A stretch of 64,000 bases of DNA from Caproiciproducens galactitolivorans (lineage in GTDB: Bacteria; Bacillota; Clostridia; Oscillospirales; Acutalibacteraceae). Below, one piece after another: positions 43,410 through 52,813 of the stretch (its first letter is position 1; each line of letters begins with the position of its first letter). The stretch spans positions 1 to 64,000 of the forward strand of contig NZ_SRMQ01000001.1 in NCBI RefSeq assembly GCF_004768785.1. The letters run 5' to 3'. Position numbers and translations under genes: made by a program. The notes beneath the pieces are model-generated. The model was not told where the DNA came from. It saw only the letters and a program-made list of their open reading frames with translations, and searched no databases.

Positions 43410-46400
43410 GCGAATCCATATTGACCATTTTGGAAAGCTGAAAGATTTTGAGCTTGCGTTTACGGACGGCTTTCAGGTTATTTACGGAAAGAACGAAGAC
43501 GGCAAAAGCACCATTATGGCGTTTATTAAAATGATGTTTTACGGTTCGGCGGGGAAAAGCTCCGACCTGACCAAAAACAAACGGAAAAAATATATGCCGT
43601 GGGACGGCTCGAAAATGTCCGGTTCCATTGAATTCGAATGCGGCGGGACAGTTTACCGGCTGGAGCGCCTTTTCGGCGCGTCGAACGCGACGGATAAAAT
43701 CAGCCTTTGGAATCAGACGACCGGGGAAAAGGAGAAAATCGCGAGCGGTACCAACCTTGGGCAGAGGTTTTTGGGAATGGGGGATACTGCGTTTGAAAAA
43801 AGCGTGTTTATCGGGCAGGCGGGCAGCATGGCCGGAGCGGATAAGGACGATGAGATCACCCAGAAGCTTTTGAACCTTGTTTCAACGGGGGATGAAAGCG
43901 TTTCGCAGAAAAAGGTGGACACCCGCCTGCAAAGTGCAAAGGAACAGTTAAAATCCAAAAGCGGGAAAATCGGGATTCTGGATAAACAGTATCAGCTTCT
44001 GGATTCCCTTTCGGACGAACGCGCACAGGCTTTGCGGCGAGAGGAAGAAAAAAAGCAGATGGAAGCCCGGCGCATACAGATGGCGGAAGAGAAGGATGTG
44101 CTGGAAAAGGAATATCAGCAGTATCAATCCCAATACAGCCTTCAGGAAAAGTTGCGGCAGCTTGAAGGCTTTGAAAAATTGGTCCAGAAAAAGCAGAAAA
44201 TTGAGAAAGAGCTTCTGGATTGCGACAACAGGGAAACACAATTGGCAAAGTGGGACCCCGCTTTTGTTCCGGAGGTTTTTGTAAGCGAGGGCGAGGAACA
44301 GATTGCCCGGATTCAATCTTTGAAAGAGGTTGCCAGCGAAAGGGATCGAAATGTCCAGGCTCTGGAAGAGGAGGAGGTCGCCGTTCCAGCGAAAGCTGAA
44401 ATTCCGCCGGAACAGATCAGCAGTATCATCAAAATGGGCAGGGAACAGGCTTCGGTACAAAAGTCCCTGAGCGCCTTGAAGGAAACCATACAGAAGCTTT
44501 CGCAGGCAGAGAAGCTGCGCTCCGAATATGAGCAGGAAGTGGAACGGCTCCGGATTCAGAAGGAGGAGAATTCCAGACAGGAAGCTTCGCTGAGAAACGC
44601 CGCTGCGCAGCATGAACAAATCCGGGATACTGTAAACCGGCTGAAAGAGGAAGCGAAAAAGAGCCGGCAAAAGCTGGATTCCCTGAAACAGGAACAGGAA
44701 AGCATAAATACGCAATATCAGGTTGCTCTGCACAATTTAAAATCCGTGCAGCAGCTTTCCAGCCAAAAAATCGAAGCGGCGGAAGAAAGGCTGAAGCAGG
44801 CTCAAACGCCCAAACAGGTTCTTGTGAAGCAGGATGTCGGACGAAAAGGAAATGTGCCCCTGTTTGCCGCGGTGGCGCTTCTCCTTCTTTTATCCATATT
44901 GTTGGGCGTATTTCTTCATCCGGCCTGTTTTGCAGGCGCTGGAATCGCGGCAGTTTTGCTTGTCCCTGCGCTTGGCAGAAAACAGGAAAAAGAAGTTGCC
45001 ACTACGGTGATTGATGAAGAAGAAGCGGCGCGTGCGAAAGCCGGGCTTGAGCAGGTGCGCCGTTCGGCGGATTTGGAGGTGGAAGCAGCCGAACGCTCGG
45101 TGAGCGATGCGGAAAGCAGGCAGAAGGAATTACAGGAAAAGTTCGCGCGGATGCAGGAGAAAGCAGAAGAAGTGCAACAAAGGCTTCAAAGCGCGCTGGA
45201 GGACTTGTCCTTTGCGGAGCAAAAAAGAACGGAGCTTGAAATCAAGCTGCGTTTTGCCGGTGAAAAGTTGACGGAGCTTACAAACAGCGTTAAGGAAAAA
45301 CAAGCTGCGCTTGCCGGAAAAGAGGAAGCCCCGTCTGCTGATCTTCAAAGCCTTCAGGAGCAGTTTGAAACCCAATCTGCCTATGACCAAGCGCTTGACA
45401 AGCAGATACAGTCCCAGCTAAAGAGAATAGGCTGCGAGACCCTGGAGGAATTGCAGAACAGGCAGATCGAGCAGAAAAGCCGGCTGGCGAAAACGCTGGC
45501 AAAACAGGAAAACCTGGCAGGGGCCAAAGCGGATGCAGCACAGGCGAGGGAGGACTTGAACCAAGGCATCCAAAGACTGATTTCCTATATTCGGAAATAT
45601 ATTCCCGTATCCACTTTCGAAGAAGCGGTTCATGCCTTTCAACGGTTAAAAAAGGAATTGCAGGCCATTCATACCGCACGTGTAAAAATCAACAGTCAGC
45701 TGGAGTATTTGAAAGAGGAGATGCAGGGCCGCACGCTGGAACAAATACAGCGGGAAGCGGAAGAAATCCGCAACGAAATTCTTCGCCTGAATGGCGGAAT
45801 CCTGCCGGAAAAACTGGAAGACGACGAGGCGGAAAATCTCAAACAAAAAAGCATGGAAAGCCTGGAACAGTACCAGAAAGCTTCGGAAGAGATTGTCCGG
45901 TTGAGTTCGGAGATAAAAAACCGCTATGCCGGGCAGAAAAGCGTCAGTGAGCTGGAAAATGGAATGGAACGGTTAAAACACGAGATTGACGAGAACGAAG
46001 ATACCTTTGCGTGCCTTGACATGGCGCAAAAAACCATAATGGAAGCGTTTAATGAAATCCGGCAAAGCTTCGGGCCAATTTTAAATAAGAAAACCGCTGA
46101 AATTTTCCAAAAACTTACCGGCGGAAAATATAACAAGGTAATGATTTCCAGAAATTTCGATATTAATGTACAGGATGTGGATAGCGCGGTTTCGCATGAA
46201 TGGCAGTACCTGAGCAGCGGTACGGTGGATCAGGCTTATTTGGCGCTGCGGCTGGCTGTGGCGGAGCTGTTGTCGCAGAATGGGGAAAAGCTGCCTTTGT
46301 TTCTGGACGATGTTTTTCTGCAGTACGATGACGGTCGGGCGGAAGAGGGGCTGCGTTTCCTTTCCGAGTATTCGAAGAAAAACGGCGCATCCCAGATCGT

Positions 46401-46476
46401 TTTATTTACCTGTCGTCAAAGTATTCGCTCTTTTACAATCGACAATAATTTAGGGACGGCGATAAAGTCCTTTTAA
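43399..46476 (+). CDS. yhaN: YhaN-like Rad50/SMC-type ATPase with central membrane hairpin
   Basis: This 1025-residue ABC-type ATPase has Walker A GKNEDGKST (30-38) and the C-terminal half-site with a signature-like LSSGTVDQAYLALRLA followed by Walker B LPLFLDDVF. Long coiled coils (about 175-480 and 545-900) flank two adjacent hydrophobic segments (about 490-530, VPLFAAVALLLLLSILLGVF). These would anchor the arm in the membrane, a feature of Bacillus YhaN rather than SbcC. Partner of the nuclease encoded just before it. Probably DNA repair at the membrane. The biochemical role is inferred. Confidence 0.88.
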   Translation: MKIKRIHIDHFGKLKDFELAFTDGFQVIYGKNEDGKSTIMAFIKMMFYGSAGKSSDLTKNKRKKYMPWDGSKMSGSIEFECGGTVYRLERLFGASNATDKISLWNQTTGEKEKIASGTNLGQRFLGMGDTAFEKSVFIGQAGSMAGADKDDEITQKLLNLVSTGDESVSQKKVDTRLQSAKEQLKSKSGKIGILDKQYQLLDSLSDERAQALRREEEKKQMEARRIQMAEEKDVLEKEYQQYQSQYSLQEKLRQLEGFEKLVQKKQKIEKELLDCDNRETQLAKWDPAFVPEVFVSEGEEQIARIQSLKEVASERDRNVQALEEEEVAVPAKAEIPPEQISSIIKMGREQASVQKSLSALKETIQKLSQAEKLRSEYEQEVERLRIQKEENSRQEASLRNAAAQHEQIRDTVNRLKEEAKKSRQKLDSLKQEQESINTQYQVALHNLKSVQQLSSQKIEAAEERLKQAQTPKQVLVKQDVGRKGNVPLFAAVALLLLLSILLGVFLHPACFAGAGIAAVLLVPALGRKQEKEVATTVIDEEEAARAKAGLEQVRRSADLEVEAAERSVSDAESRQKELQEKFARMQEKAEEVQQRLQSALEDLSFAEQKRTELEIKLRFAGEKLTELTNSVKEKQAALAGKEEAPSADLQSLQEQFETQSAYDQALDKQIQSQLKRIGCETLEELQNRQIEQKSRLAKTLAKQENLAGAKADAAQAREDLNQGIQRLISYIRKYIPVSTFEEAVHAFQRLKKELQAIHTARVKINSQLEYLKEEMQGRTLEQIQREAEEIRNEILRLNGGILPEKLEDDEAENLKQKSMESLEQYQKASEEIVRLSSEIKNRYAGQKSVSELENGMERLKHEIDENEDTFACLDMAQKTIMEAFNEIRQSFGPILNKKTAEIFQKLTGGKYNKVMISRNFDINVQDVDSAVSHEWQYLSSGTVDQAYLALRLAVAELLSQNGEKLPLFLDDVFLQYDDGRAEEGLRFLSEYSKKNGASQIVLFTCRQSIRSFTIDNNLGTAIKSF

Positions 46477-46595
46477 GTTTTGTTAAGCAAATTTATATTC
46501 AATTATTTCTTTTTATGGGAAAATATGGTACTATAAGTTTGTATACAATTTGATGAAACCCGCATGAAGGCTTTCGCTATGTCTTGGGGGGATAT

Positions 46596-49247
46596 ATGTT
46601 GAAGAGTAGAATTAATACATCCATAACCGCAATTCTTGTTATGGCCGCAGCTATTTTGGTTATAATTCTGTCTTTCAGCCACTATACCCTTTTAGTAAAA
46701 AATACGTTTACTGAAGATAATCAGAAGAATTTAGCGTCGGAAGCGGGCCAGGATGCTCTGATTGTAAGAAATGAGTTGCAATTTGCGGAAGCCTCTGTCA
46801 GAGGGCTTTCCAAAGTGATGGAAGCACAGTACCATTCCCTCGGTAAGGAAGAAATCCAAAGCTTTTTAAAAAAGATGGATTCATCCGACCCCATAATTTC
46901 TCTATCGTATGTGCAGGCGGATGGCACCTGCTATTTTCAAGATGGGCGGATCCTTCCAATTGCCGACCGTGCGTATTTTAAAAAGGTAATGGGCGGTTCC
47001 ATTGTGATAGCTCCCGTTGAAGATTCCAGACTGGACGGGAAGAATATGATCGTTGCAGCCGCACCGGTTCGGCTTTCAGGCAAAACAGTAGGTGCAGTTC
47101 AAGCAATTATCCCGGCGAATAAAATCGACGCGCTTCTCAACGTAAACGGCAATGAGGATTTTAGTGAAACAAACATCGTTCTTGGGAATGGGACGATTAT
47201 CTCCACAACCAATCCCGAAAAACGGAATAGCAATATCTTTTCCAATACGAATTTAACCTTTGAAGATTCCAACGGTTTGAATCTTATCAAATCCAACATG
47301 CGCGGTGGAAAATCCGGGAATTCCCACTATTATACCAATAAAAATGAATATTTCGTTTTTTATATGCCGTTGGGAATCGAGGACTGGTATATTTTTAAAA
47401 CGGTTTCCGTAAGTGAGATAGCCTTCAAAACCAATAAAATCATGCATTATACCATTCCTCTTATGGCCCATCTTATAGTCGCTATGCTTTTATTCATCTT
47501 ATATATGGTACTTTCTGATCGAAAGAACCGAAAGATGATCCGCAATAAGAATGATGAGTTGCGCTCCACAAAGGTTGAGCTGGAAACCTTTATTGCCAAC
47601 CTGCCCGGCGGCGCGTTCCGATACAATGACAGCGAGGATATGGAGTTCCAGTTTGTAAGCGACGGGCTGTTGAAAATGTTTGGTTACTCGCGGGAACAGT
47701 TTTTAGAAAAGTATCACAATTCCTTCTGCAATATGATCTATGGGGAAGACCGCGTTCAGACGTTGAACAACCTTCGCCAGCAATTTACGCAAAGCAAATT
47801 TGCAGAAGTAAAATACCGGATTGTCACTTCAGAGGGAGAAATACGCTGGTTTTTAAACCGTGTTCAGATTGTTACCTGCGAGGACGGGCAAAGGCAGTTT
47901 TATGCCGTTGTGATCGACATTACGGAATCCAAGCAGGCCCATAAAAAGGCCAATGACGCCATGAAGCAGCTTCTGACCCTGGCAAACAGTATTCCGGGCG
48001 GCGTTGCCCAGTATGCGTACGAGGACGGAAAACTAAAGCTTGTTTATGCCAGCGAGGGATTCTACAGGCTTTGCGGATATACGGAGGAAGAATACAAATC
48101 CAAGGAGCATGAAGGCATCGAGAACGTTCATCCGGATGACGCCCGTTTTTTGTCCAGTATGATATCCAGGCAGATTGCGGAAAAAAGGCCGATTATGGCG
48201 GAGTTCCGGATGGTGCAGCGCGACGGAAAAGTGATTTGGGTGTCTTTAAGCGGAACCCGCACGGTGAATCAAAACCAGCAGGTTTTCTATCAATGTGTCT
48301 TTTCGGATATTACAACGCTGAAAATGACGCAGGAAGAACTGGAAGTGGAGCAGGAACGGTACCAAATAGCGGAAAACCTTTCCGATGATATTATGTTTGA
48401 GTATGATATTCCGGCCGACTGTATGGAGTTTTCTCCGCTCTTTACCGCTTTAACCGGAAGGCACCCGAACATTTCCGGGTTTTTAGAAAATATTTTACAG
48501 AATGAAAGTATATGCGATAAGGATTTGCCCGAATTTAAGGCTTATTTAAACAAATTGCGGATGGGCAATGCGGATTCGGAAACCGAGGTCCGCTTTATAA
48601 CAAAGTCCAATGAGTTTATTTGGCACCGCATAAAAGCGAAAATTATCTATGATTCGTACGGCAGGCCGAGCAAAGCAGTTGGGAAGGCGTACAATATTGA
48701 TAAGCAAAAAAAGGAGATGCAGCGGCTGCTGGATAAATCCCAACGCGACCCACTGACCAATCTTTTCAACAAAACCGCGACACAGTCCCAAATTGAAGAC
48801 CATCTGGCGGAGTCGGCGCCTGTTGAAAGGCATGCGCTGATGATGCTTGATATTGATAACTTCAAAGCGATTAACGACCAGTTCGGCCATATGACCGGCG
48901 ACGAAGTCATTATGGAAATATCCCACAGGCTCCAGAAGCTTTTCCGAACGTCGGATGTTGTCGGACGTATCGGCGGGGATGAATTTGTTGTGTTCTTGCG
49001 CGATATTTCCGCCGATGATCTGATCGAACAGAAGGCAAAAGCCATGTGCGAGATTTTCCGCACCACGCATGCAAGCAAGGATTTATCGTATCAAATATCA
49101 GGGAGCATCGGAATCGCGCTGTTCCCGGAGGACGGGAAGACCTATCAGGAGTTGTATCCAAAGGCGGATGCCGCCCTGTACAAGGCGAAACGGCGCGGAA
49201 AGGATTGCTACGAATTTTATTCGGAAGAGGATGATTTTTGCGATTAG
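46596..49247 (+). CDS. Membrane diguanylate cyclase with Cache and PAS domains
   Basis: This 883-residue protein makes the second messenger c-di-GMP. Order: N-terminal membrane segment (ITAILVMAAAILVIILSF), extracellular double-Cache sensor (about 35-285), second membrane segment (LMAHLIVAMLLFILYMVL, about 285-310), three PAS-type domains (about 330-450, 455-575 and 580-705) and a GGDEF domain (about 720-880). The active site reads RIGGDEFVVFL, and RTSD five residues upstream is an intact inhibitory I-site. No EAL domain is present. ATG 46596 follows GGGGGG. The ligand is unknown. Confidence 0.92.
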   Translation: MLKSRINTSITAILVMAAAILVIILSFSHYTLLVKNTFTEDNQKNLASEAGQDALIVRNELQFAEASVRGLSKVMEAQYHSLGKEEIQSFLKKMDSSDPIISLSYVQADGTCYFQDGRILPIADRAYFKKVMGGSIVIAPVEDSRLDGKNMIVAAAPVRLSGKTVGAVQAIIPANKIDALLNVNGNEDFSETNIVLGNGTIISTTNPEKRNSNIFSNTNLTFEDSNGLNLIKSNMRGGKSGNSHYYTNKNEYFVFYMPLGIEDWYIFKTVSVSEIAFKTNKIMHYTIPLMAHLIVAMLLFILYMVLSDRKNRKMIRNKNDELRSTKVELETFIANLPGGAFRYNDSEDMEFQFVSDGLLKMFGYSREQFLEKYHNSFCNMIYGEDRVQTLNNLRQQFTQSKFAEVKYRIVTSEGEIRWFLNRVQIVTCEDGQRQFYAVVIDITESKQAHKKANDAMKQLLTLANSIPGGVAQYAYEDGKLKLVYASEGFYRLCGYTEEEYKSKEHEGIENVHPDDARFLSSMISRQIAEKRPIMAEFRMVQRDGKVIWVSLSGTRTVNQNQQVFYQCVFSDITTLKMTQEELEVEQERYQIAENLSDDIMFEYDIPADCMEFSPLFTALTGRHPNISGFLENILQNESICDKDLPEFKAYLNKLRMGNADSETEVRFITKSNEFIWHRIKAKIIYDSYGRPSKAVGKAYNIDKQKKEMQRLLDKSQRDPLTNLFNKTATQSQIEDHLAESAPVERHALMMLDIDNFKAINDQFGHMTGDEVIMEISHRLQKLFRTSDVVGRIGGDEFVVFLRDISADDLIEQKAKAMCEIFRTTHASKDLSYQISGSIGIALFPEDGKTYQELYPKADAALYKAKRRGKDCYEFYSEEDDFCD

Positions 49248-49423
49248 ACGGCATGGGAAACCATACCGCCTTTTCTGTTTTCATGCGGACTCCCCGGTAC
49301 AGCCGGGGTGCCCGTAATGTGTAATTCCGTCCTTTTGTGTGAGGGGAAAAGCGCCCAGCGGCAATAAAAGGAAGTAAACGGTATATACTACTTTCAGATT
49401 TTGCATTGAAAGGCGTGTATAAA

Positions 49424-50347
49424 ATGGCGGTAAACCGGCTTATGCGGGCTGCGCTGCGTGCACTTTCTTACACGGACGTCGATTTTGGGGATCAATATAA
49501 GATGCAGAAAAAGATTATCCGGATAGCAAACCATCACCGCAAGCCACCCTACAAAATGTGGGACCATGTTGTCGCTTATGAAAATCATGCGATTCCGGTG
49601 CGGATCTTTACCCCTTCTGATAGTGAAAGCAAATCCATTATCCTCTTTTTTCACGGGGGCGGGTGGATAACCGGTTTTATTGACAGCTATGACCGGGTCT
49701 GCGCCAATTTAGCCGAGATGACCGGCTATACCGTTGTGTCGGTCGATTACCGGTCGGCGCCGGAATATCGTTTCCCAGCGGCGCCGGAGGACTGCTATCG
49801 CGTTACGCGCGAAATATTCCTTGAACCGTCCCTGCTTCAAACGGAACCGGATCGGATCACACTTATGGGCGACAGCGCCGGCGGAAATTTGGCTGCTGCG
49901 GTGTCCCTAATGGCTCGTGACCGGGGCGAATTCTTTCCTGCGCGTCAGATACTTCTTTATCCCTGTGCCTATCACGACCATACGGAGCAATCCCCCTATG
50001 CTTCGGTACGGAGCAGCCATAAAAAATATCTGCTTACCGCAAAACGGATCAACGATTATATGGCGCTGTATATGGCGGATGAAAAGGATTTGCAAAACCC
50101 CTATTTTGCCCCGCTGGCATCCAAGGATTTCAGCAATCAGCCGGACACGCTCATTATTACGGCGGAGCACGATCCCCTGCGGGACGAGGCGGAGGATTAC
50201 GGCAAAAGGCTGAAAGAGGCCGGAAATACGGTGGAGGTGCACCGGATTCCCGATGCGCTTCACGGCTTTTTTGCAATGCCTCCGGTTTTTTCCCAGGTAC
50301 GGGACTGTTATAAAATTATTTTGAATTTCCTAAAGATTGAAAAATAG
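49424..50347 (+). CDS. Alpha/beta hydrolase, acetyl-esterase type
   Basis: This 307-residue enzyme of the hormone-sensitive-lipase family has the oxyanion motif FFHGGGWITG (about 74-83), the nucleophile GDSAGGNLA (about 148-156), the acid in EHDPLRDEA and the histidine in ALHGFF near the end. It should deacylate short-chain esters. No signal peptide, so it is cytosolic. ATG 49424 follows GAAAGG. The physiological substrate is not evident. Confidence 0.88.
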   Translation: MAVNRLMRAALRALSYTDVDFGDQYKMQKKIIRIANHHRKPPYKMWDHVVAYENHAIPVRIFTPSDSESKSIILFFHGGGWITGFIDSYDRVCANLAEMTGYTVVSVDYRSAPEYRFPAAPEDCYRVTREIFLEPSLLQTEPDRITLMGDSAGGNLAAAVSLMARDRGEFFPARQILLYPCAYHDHTEQSPYASVRSSHKKYLLTAKRINDYMALYMADEKDLQNPYFAPLASKDFSNQPDTLIITAEHDPLRDEAEDYGKRLKEAGNTVEVHRIPDALHGFFAMPPVFSQVRDCYKIILNFLKIEK

Positions 50348-50397
50348 GATAAATTCACCAAACTCAGAAAAAAGAATCCGTCAGAATTATGAAATTA

Positions 50398-50426
50398 TTG
50401 TAAGATTGTGTAGAAAATAGTATAAT
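50398..50426 (+). promoter_or_regulatory. Promoter of the parA-comFB pair
   Basis: TTGTAA (50398-50403), a 17-nt spacer, TATAAT (50421-50426), 43 nt before ATG 50470. Confidence 0.65.
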
Positions 50427-50469
50427 AAGGACGGAATAAGCTTGTGAAATTGCCAAGGGGGATTTATAG

Positions 50470-51231
50470 ATGAGCAGCGTAATTTCAATATCCAATCAGA
50501 AGGGCGGGGTAGGGAAAACAACCACTACCTGTAGTTTGGCGGCGGGGCTGAAGAAAAGGGGGTTCCGCGTCCTAATGATTGATTTGGATCCGCAGGGAAA
50601 CCTCGGCTTCAGCGTAGGTGTAGACACCGACATCTGCGCGACCATTTACGATGTTCTGAAAGGCGATGTGAAAACCCAGTTTGCCATACAGAAATCCGAT
50701 ACGGCCGATCTGATCGTCTCCAGTATTCTTCTGAGCGGAATTGAATTGGAATTTACGAATACAGGAAGAGAATATTTGCTGAAAGAGGCCCTTAAGCCGG
50801 TTATGGACCTTTACGACTATATTTTGATCGATACGCCCCCAGCGCTCGGCATACTTACGATCAACGCGTTTACTGCCTCCGATACGATTATCGTGCCCGT
50901 TCTGTCTGATATTTTCAGCCTGCAGGGGATTGGTAAGCTATATGAAACCGTCGAACGTGTGAAAAAATATTGTAACCCAAATCTGGATATTGCCGGGATT
51001 TTGCTTACGAAATTTAACCCCCGTACCCATTTGTGCAAAGAAATTCGCGGTACGGCCGCGATGATCGCGGAGGACTTAAATATCCGCCTTTTTGACACAT
51101 ACATAAGGAGCAGCGTTGCTGCCAGCGAAGCACAGTCGGTTCAGCAGAATATTCTGGATTATTCCCCAAGAAATAATATTGCAAAGGACTACCAGAGCTT
51201 TACAGATGAATTTCTGAAAAAGGAGGCCTAA
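50470..51231 (+). CDS. ParA/Soj-family ATPase
   Basis: This 253-residue P-loop ATPase has the deviant Walker A KGGVGKTTTT (about 10-19), LMIDLDPQGN (about 36-45) and ILIDTPPALG (about 117-126). Such proteins form dynamic gradients on DNA or membranes and position chromosomes, plasmids or protein clusters. No parB follows. Instead the next gene, 4 nt away, encodes a ComFB-domain protein, so this is probably an orphan ParA that positions a cargo other than the origin. AAGGGGG precedes the ATG. Confidence 0.92.
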   Translation: MSSVISISNQKGGVGKTTTTCSLAAGLKKRGFRVLMIDLDPQGNLGFSVGVDTDICATIYDVLKGDVKTQFAIQKSDTADLIVSSILLSGIELEFTNTGREYLLKEALKPVMDLYDYILIDTPPALGILTINAFTASDTIIVPVLSDIFSLQGIGKLYETVERVKKYCNPNLDIAGILLTKFNPRTHLCKEIRGTAAMIAEDLNIRLFDTYIRSSVAASEAQSVQQNILDYSPRNNIAKDYQSFTDEFLKKEA

Positions 51232-51235
51232 TCGT

Positions 51236-51715
51236 ATGGCAAAAACCAAGAAAGATATTGATAAGGATTTAATGTATAAAATGCTGATGCCTTCCGGTTC
51301 CAAAACCATTAAGGCCTCATTGCAGGAGGAACAGGAGGTTCAGCAGCCGTCCTCAGAAAAAAGCACGCAGGCGGAAAAATTGTCAAAGGAAGAGGAAGCG
51401 CCGAGCCCACACAGAGCCATGATGCGCCGCGAGCTTGGGATTCCGCTAATGGATACCCAGCAGACGGTTCTGGTGAACACGATGGAAGCCGTTGTGCTGG
51501 AAAAGCTGGAGGAAGCATTAAAGCGGTTTCAGTGTTGCCGGTGCGACCGGTGTAAAAAGGATATGGTTGCTCTGGCGCTGAACCGGCTTTCACCCCACTA
51601 TATGGTTCTAATGGAAGGGCAGCCGGCGCCCCGGTTGGATGCGCAGACCAACGCGGCGGTTGTAACCGCGGTCATTAAGGCAATTTTGGCGGTACGTTCC
51701 CATCCGAGGCATTAA
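51236..51715 (+). CDS. ComFB-domain protein paired with ParA
   Basis: This 159-residue protein has a charged, probably disordered N-terminal half (about 1-65) and a C-terminal ComFB-like domain (about 70-155) with the cysteine motif CCRCDRCKKDMVALALNRLSP. ComFB proteins were first noted beside competence genes, and I recall that cyanobacterial members bind c-di-GMP. The basic N-terminus (KTKKDIDKDLMYKML) could touch ParA, as ParB-like partners do. It is tightly coupled to parA. A role as c-di-GMP-responsive cargo adaptor is inference. Confidence 0.8.
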   Translation: MAKTKKDIDKDLMYKMLMPSGSKTIKASLQEEQEVQQPSSEKSTQAEKLSKEEEAPSPHRAMMRRELGIPLMDTQQTVLVNTMEAVVLEKLEEALKRFQCCRCDRCKKDMVALALNRLSPHYMVLMEGQPAPRLDAQTNAAVVTAVIKAILAVRSHPRH

Positions 51716-51721
51716 ATACAC

Positions 51722-51747
51722 AGGCACCTTTGCGGGTGCCTTTTTTT
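51722..51747 (+). terminator. Terminator of the parA-comFB pair
   Basis: GGCACC and GGTGCC form a short stem followed by T7, 6 nt after the stop. Confidence 0.85.
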
Positions 51748-51847
51748 GAATTTTCATGAATCCTGCTGGCCAGACATATTTTCCATCCTTTTTATTCATA
51801 ATAATCCTGTTATGAATAAGGCGTGTGAGAAAGGTTTTGCGGTCAAG

Positions 51848-52813
51848 ATGGAGAATGAAATCTACTACTGGGGAAAACGGCGGAGACGCGCAAAATTGAT
51901 TTTTAATCCTGCATCGGGTTCGGCAAACGCTTCTCCCGTCCAATTAATGAATATTATCAGCATGTTGCAGGAATGGAAGTTCATTCCCGAGGTGTACCTG
52001 ACGGAACCCGACAGCGATTATGCCAAAATGGTTCAGGAAACCCTTGTACAGGGCGTGAACCTTTTTGTTGTATGCGGCGGGGACGGAACCATTTCCGCGG
52101 TTGCCAGGGAAATTGCCGGCTTGCCTGCAACGCTAGGGATTATTCCAACGGGAACACAGAATAATATTGCGCTCAGTCTGAATATACCGCAGGATATACC
52201 GTCCGCTATTTCCATCCTTCGCTTGGGGGAACGGGTGAAAATCGATATGGGAATGGTGGTTTATGGGGATATGAAAATGCCGTTTTTGGAAGTCTGTTCC
52301 GTCGGACTGATGTCGTCCCTGTTTTCGGCCGGGGATGACATTCAGCATGGCCATTTCGAGCGGGTGGGGGACTTCCTTGCAACGCTGGTTTCTTCTACCC
52401 ATTCAAAAATCAAGCTGTCAATGGATGACCGACGTGAAATTGTCCGGATGGGGCATGTTGTGCTGGTAACGAATATGCCGCACGTTGGGCGCAACTACCG
52501 GGTAGGGAATAAAGCCGCTTTTAAAGACGGGCTGCTGGATGTCCTTCTCTTTTCCAACCTGAATAAGATAAACCTGCTCGGCTGCGCTTTAAAGGGTTCG
52601 GATATAAGCGAAGTGGAAGATCCGAGAATCGAACATTATCATGTTCATAAAGTCGATATTGAAACCATGCCGCCCATGCAGATTATGGCGGACAGCGTTC
52701 CGCTGGGGACCGGGGCGGTTCATATCGAAATGAATCGGCGCGCGCTTGCGGTGATGCTTCCGCGTTCCCAAAAAGAAAATAAGCAAGCGAGGAATCAAAA
52801 GAAAAATGACTGA
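51848..52813 (+). CDS. Diacylglycerol/lipid kinase family protein, second copy
   Basis: This 321-residue YegS-type kinase has KLIFNPASGSAN (about 16-27), VVCGGDGTISAVAREI (about 73-88) and GIIPTGTQNNIALSL (about 98-112). It would phosphorylate a lipid such as diacylglycerol. The start is uncertain. ATG 51848 gives the usual short lead into the first strand, and ATG 51812 is possible. The stop overlaps the PAP2 phosphatase gene by 8 nt, so kinase and phosphatase are coproduced and could set a phosphatidate/diacylglycerol balance. Confidence 0.88.
   Translation: MENEIYYWGKRRRRAKLIFNPASGSANASPVQLMNIISMLQEWKFIPEVYLTEPDSDYAKMVQETLVQGVNLFVVCGGDGTISAVAREIAGLPATLGIIPTGTQNNIALSLNIPQDIPSAISILRLGERVKIDMGMVVYGDMKMPFLEVCSVGLMSSLFSAGDDIQHGHFERVGDFLATLVSSTHSKIKLSMDDRREIVRMGHVVLVTNMPHVGRNYRVGNKAAFKDGLLDVLLFSNLNKINLLGCALKGSDISEVEDPRIEHYHVHKVDIETMPPMQIMADSVPLGTGAVHIEMNRRALAVMLPRSQKENKQARNQKKND

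Noticed and set aside
51746-51847. N-terminal extension of the second lipid kinase
   Set aside because: It would start within the terminator T-run of the preceding gene and adds no family sequence.
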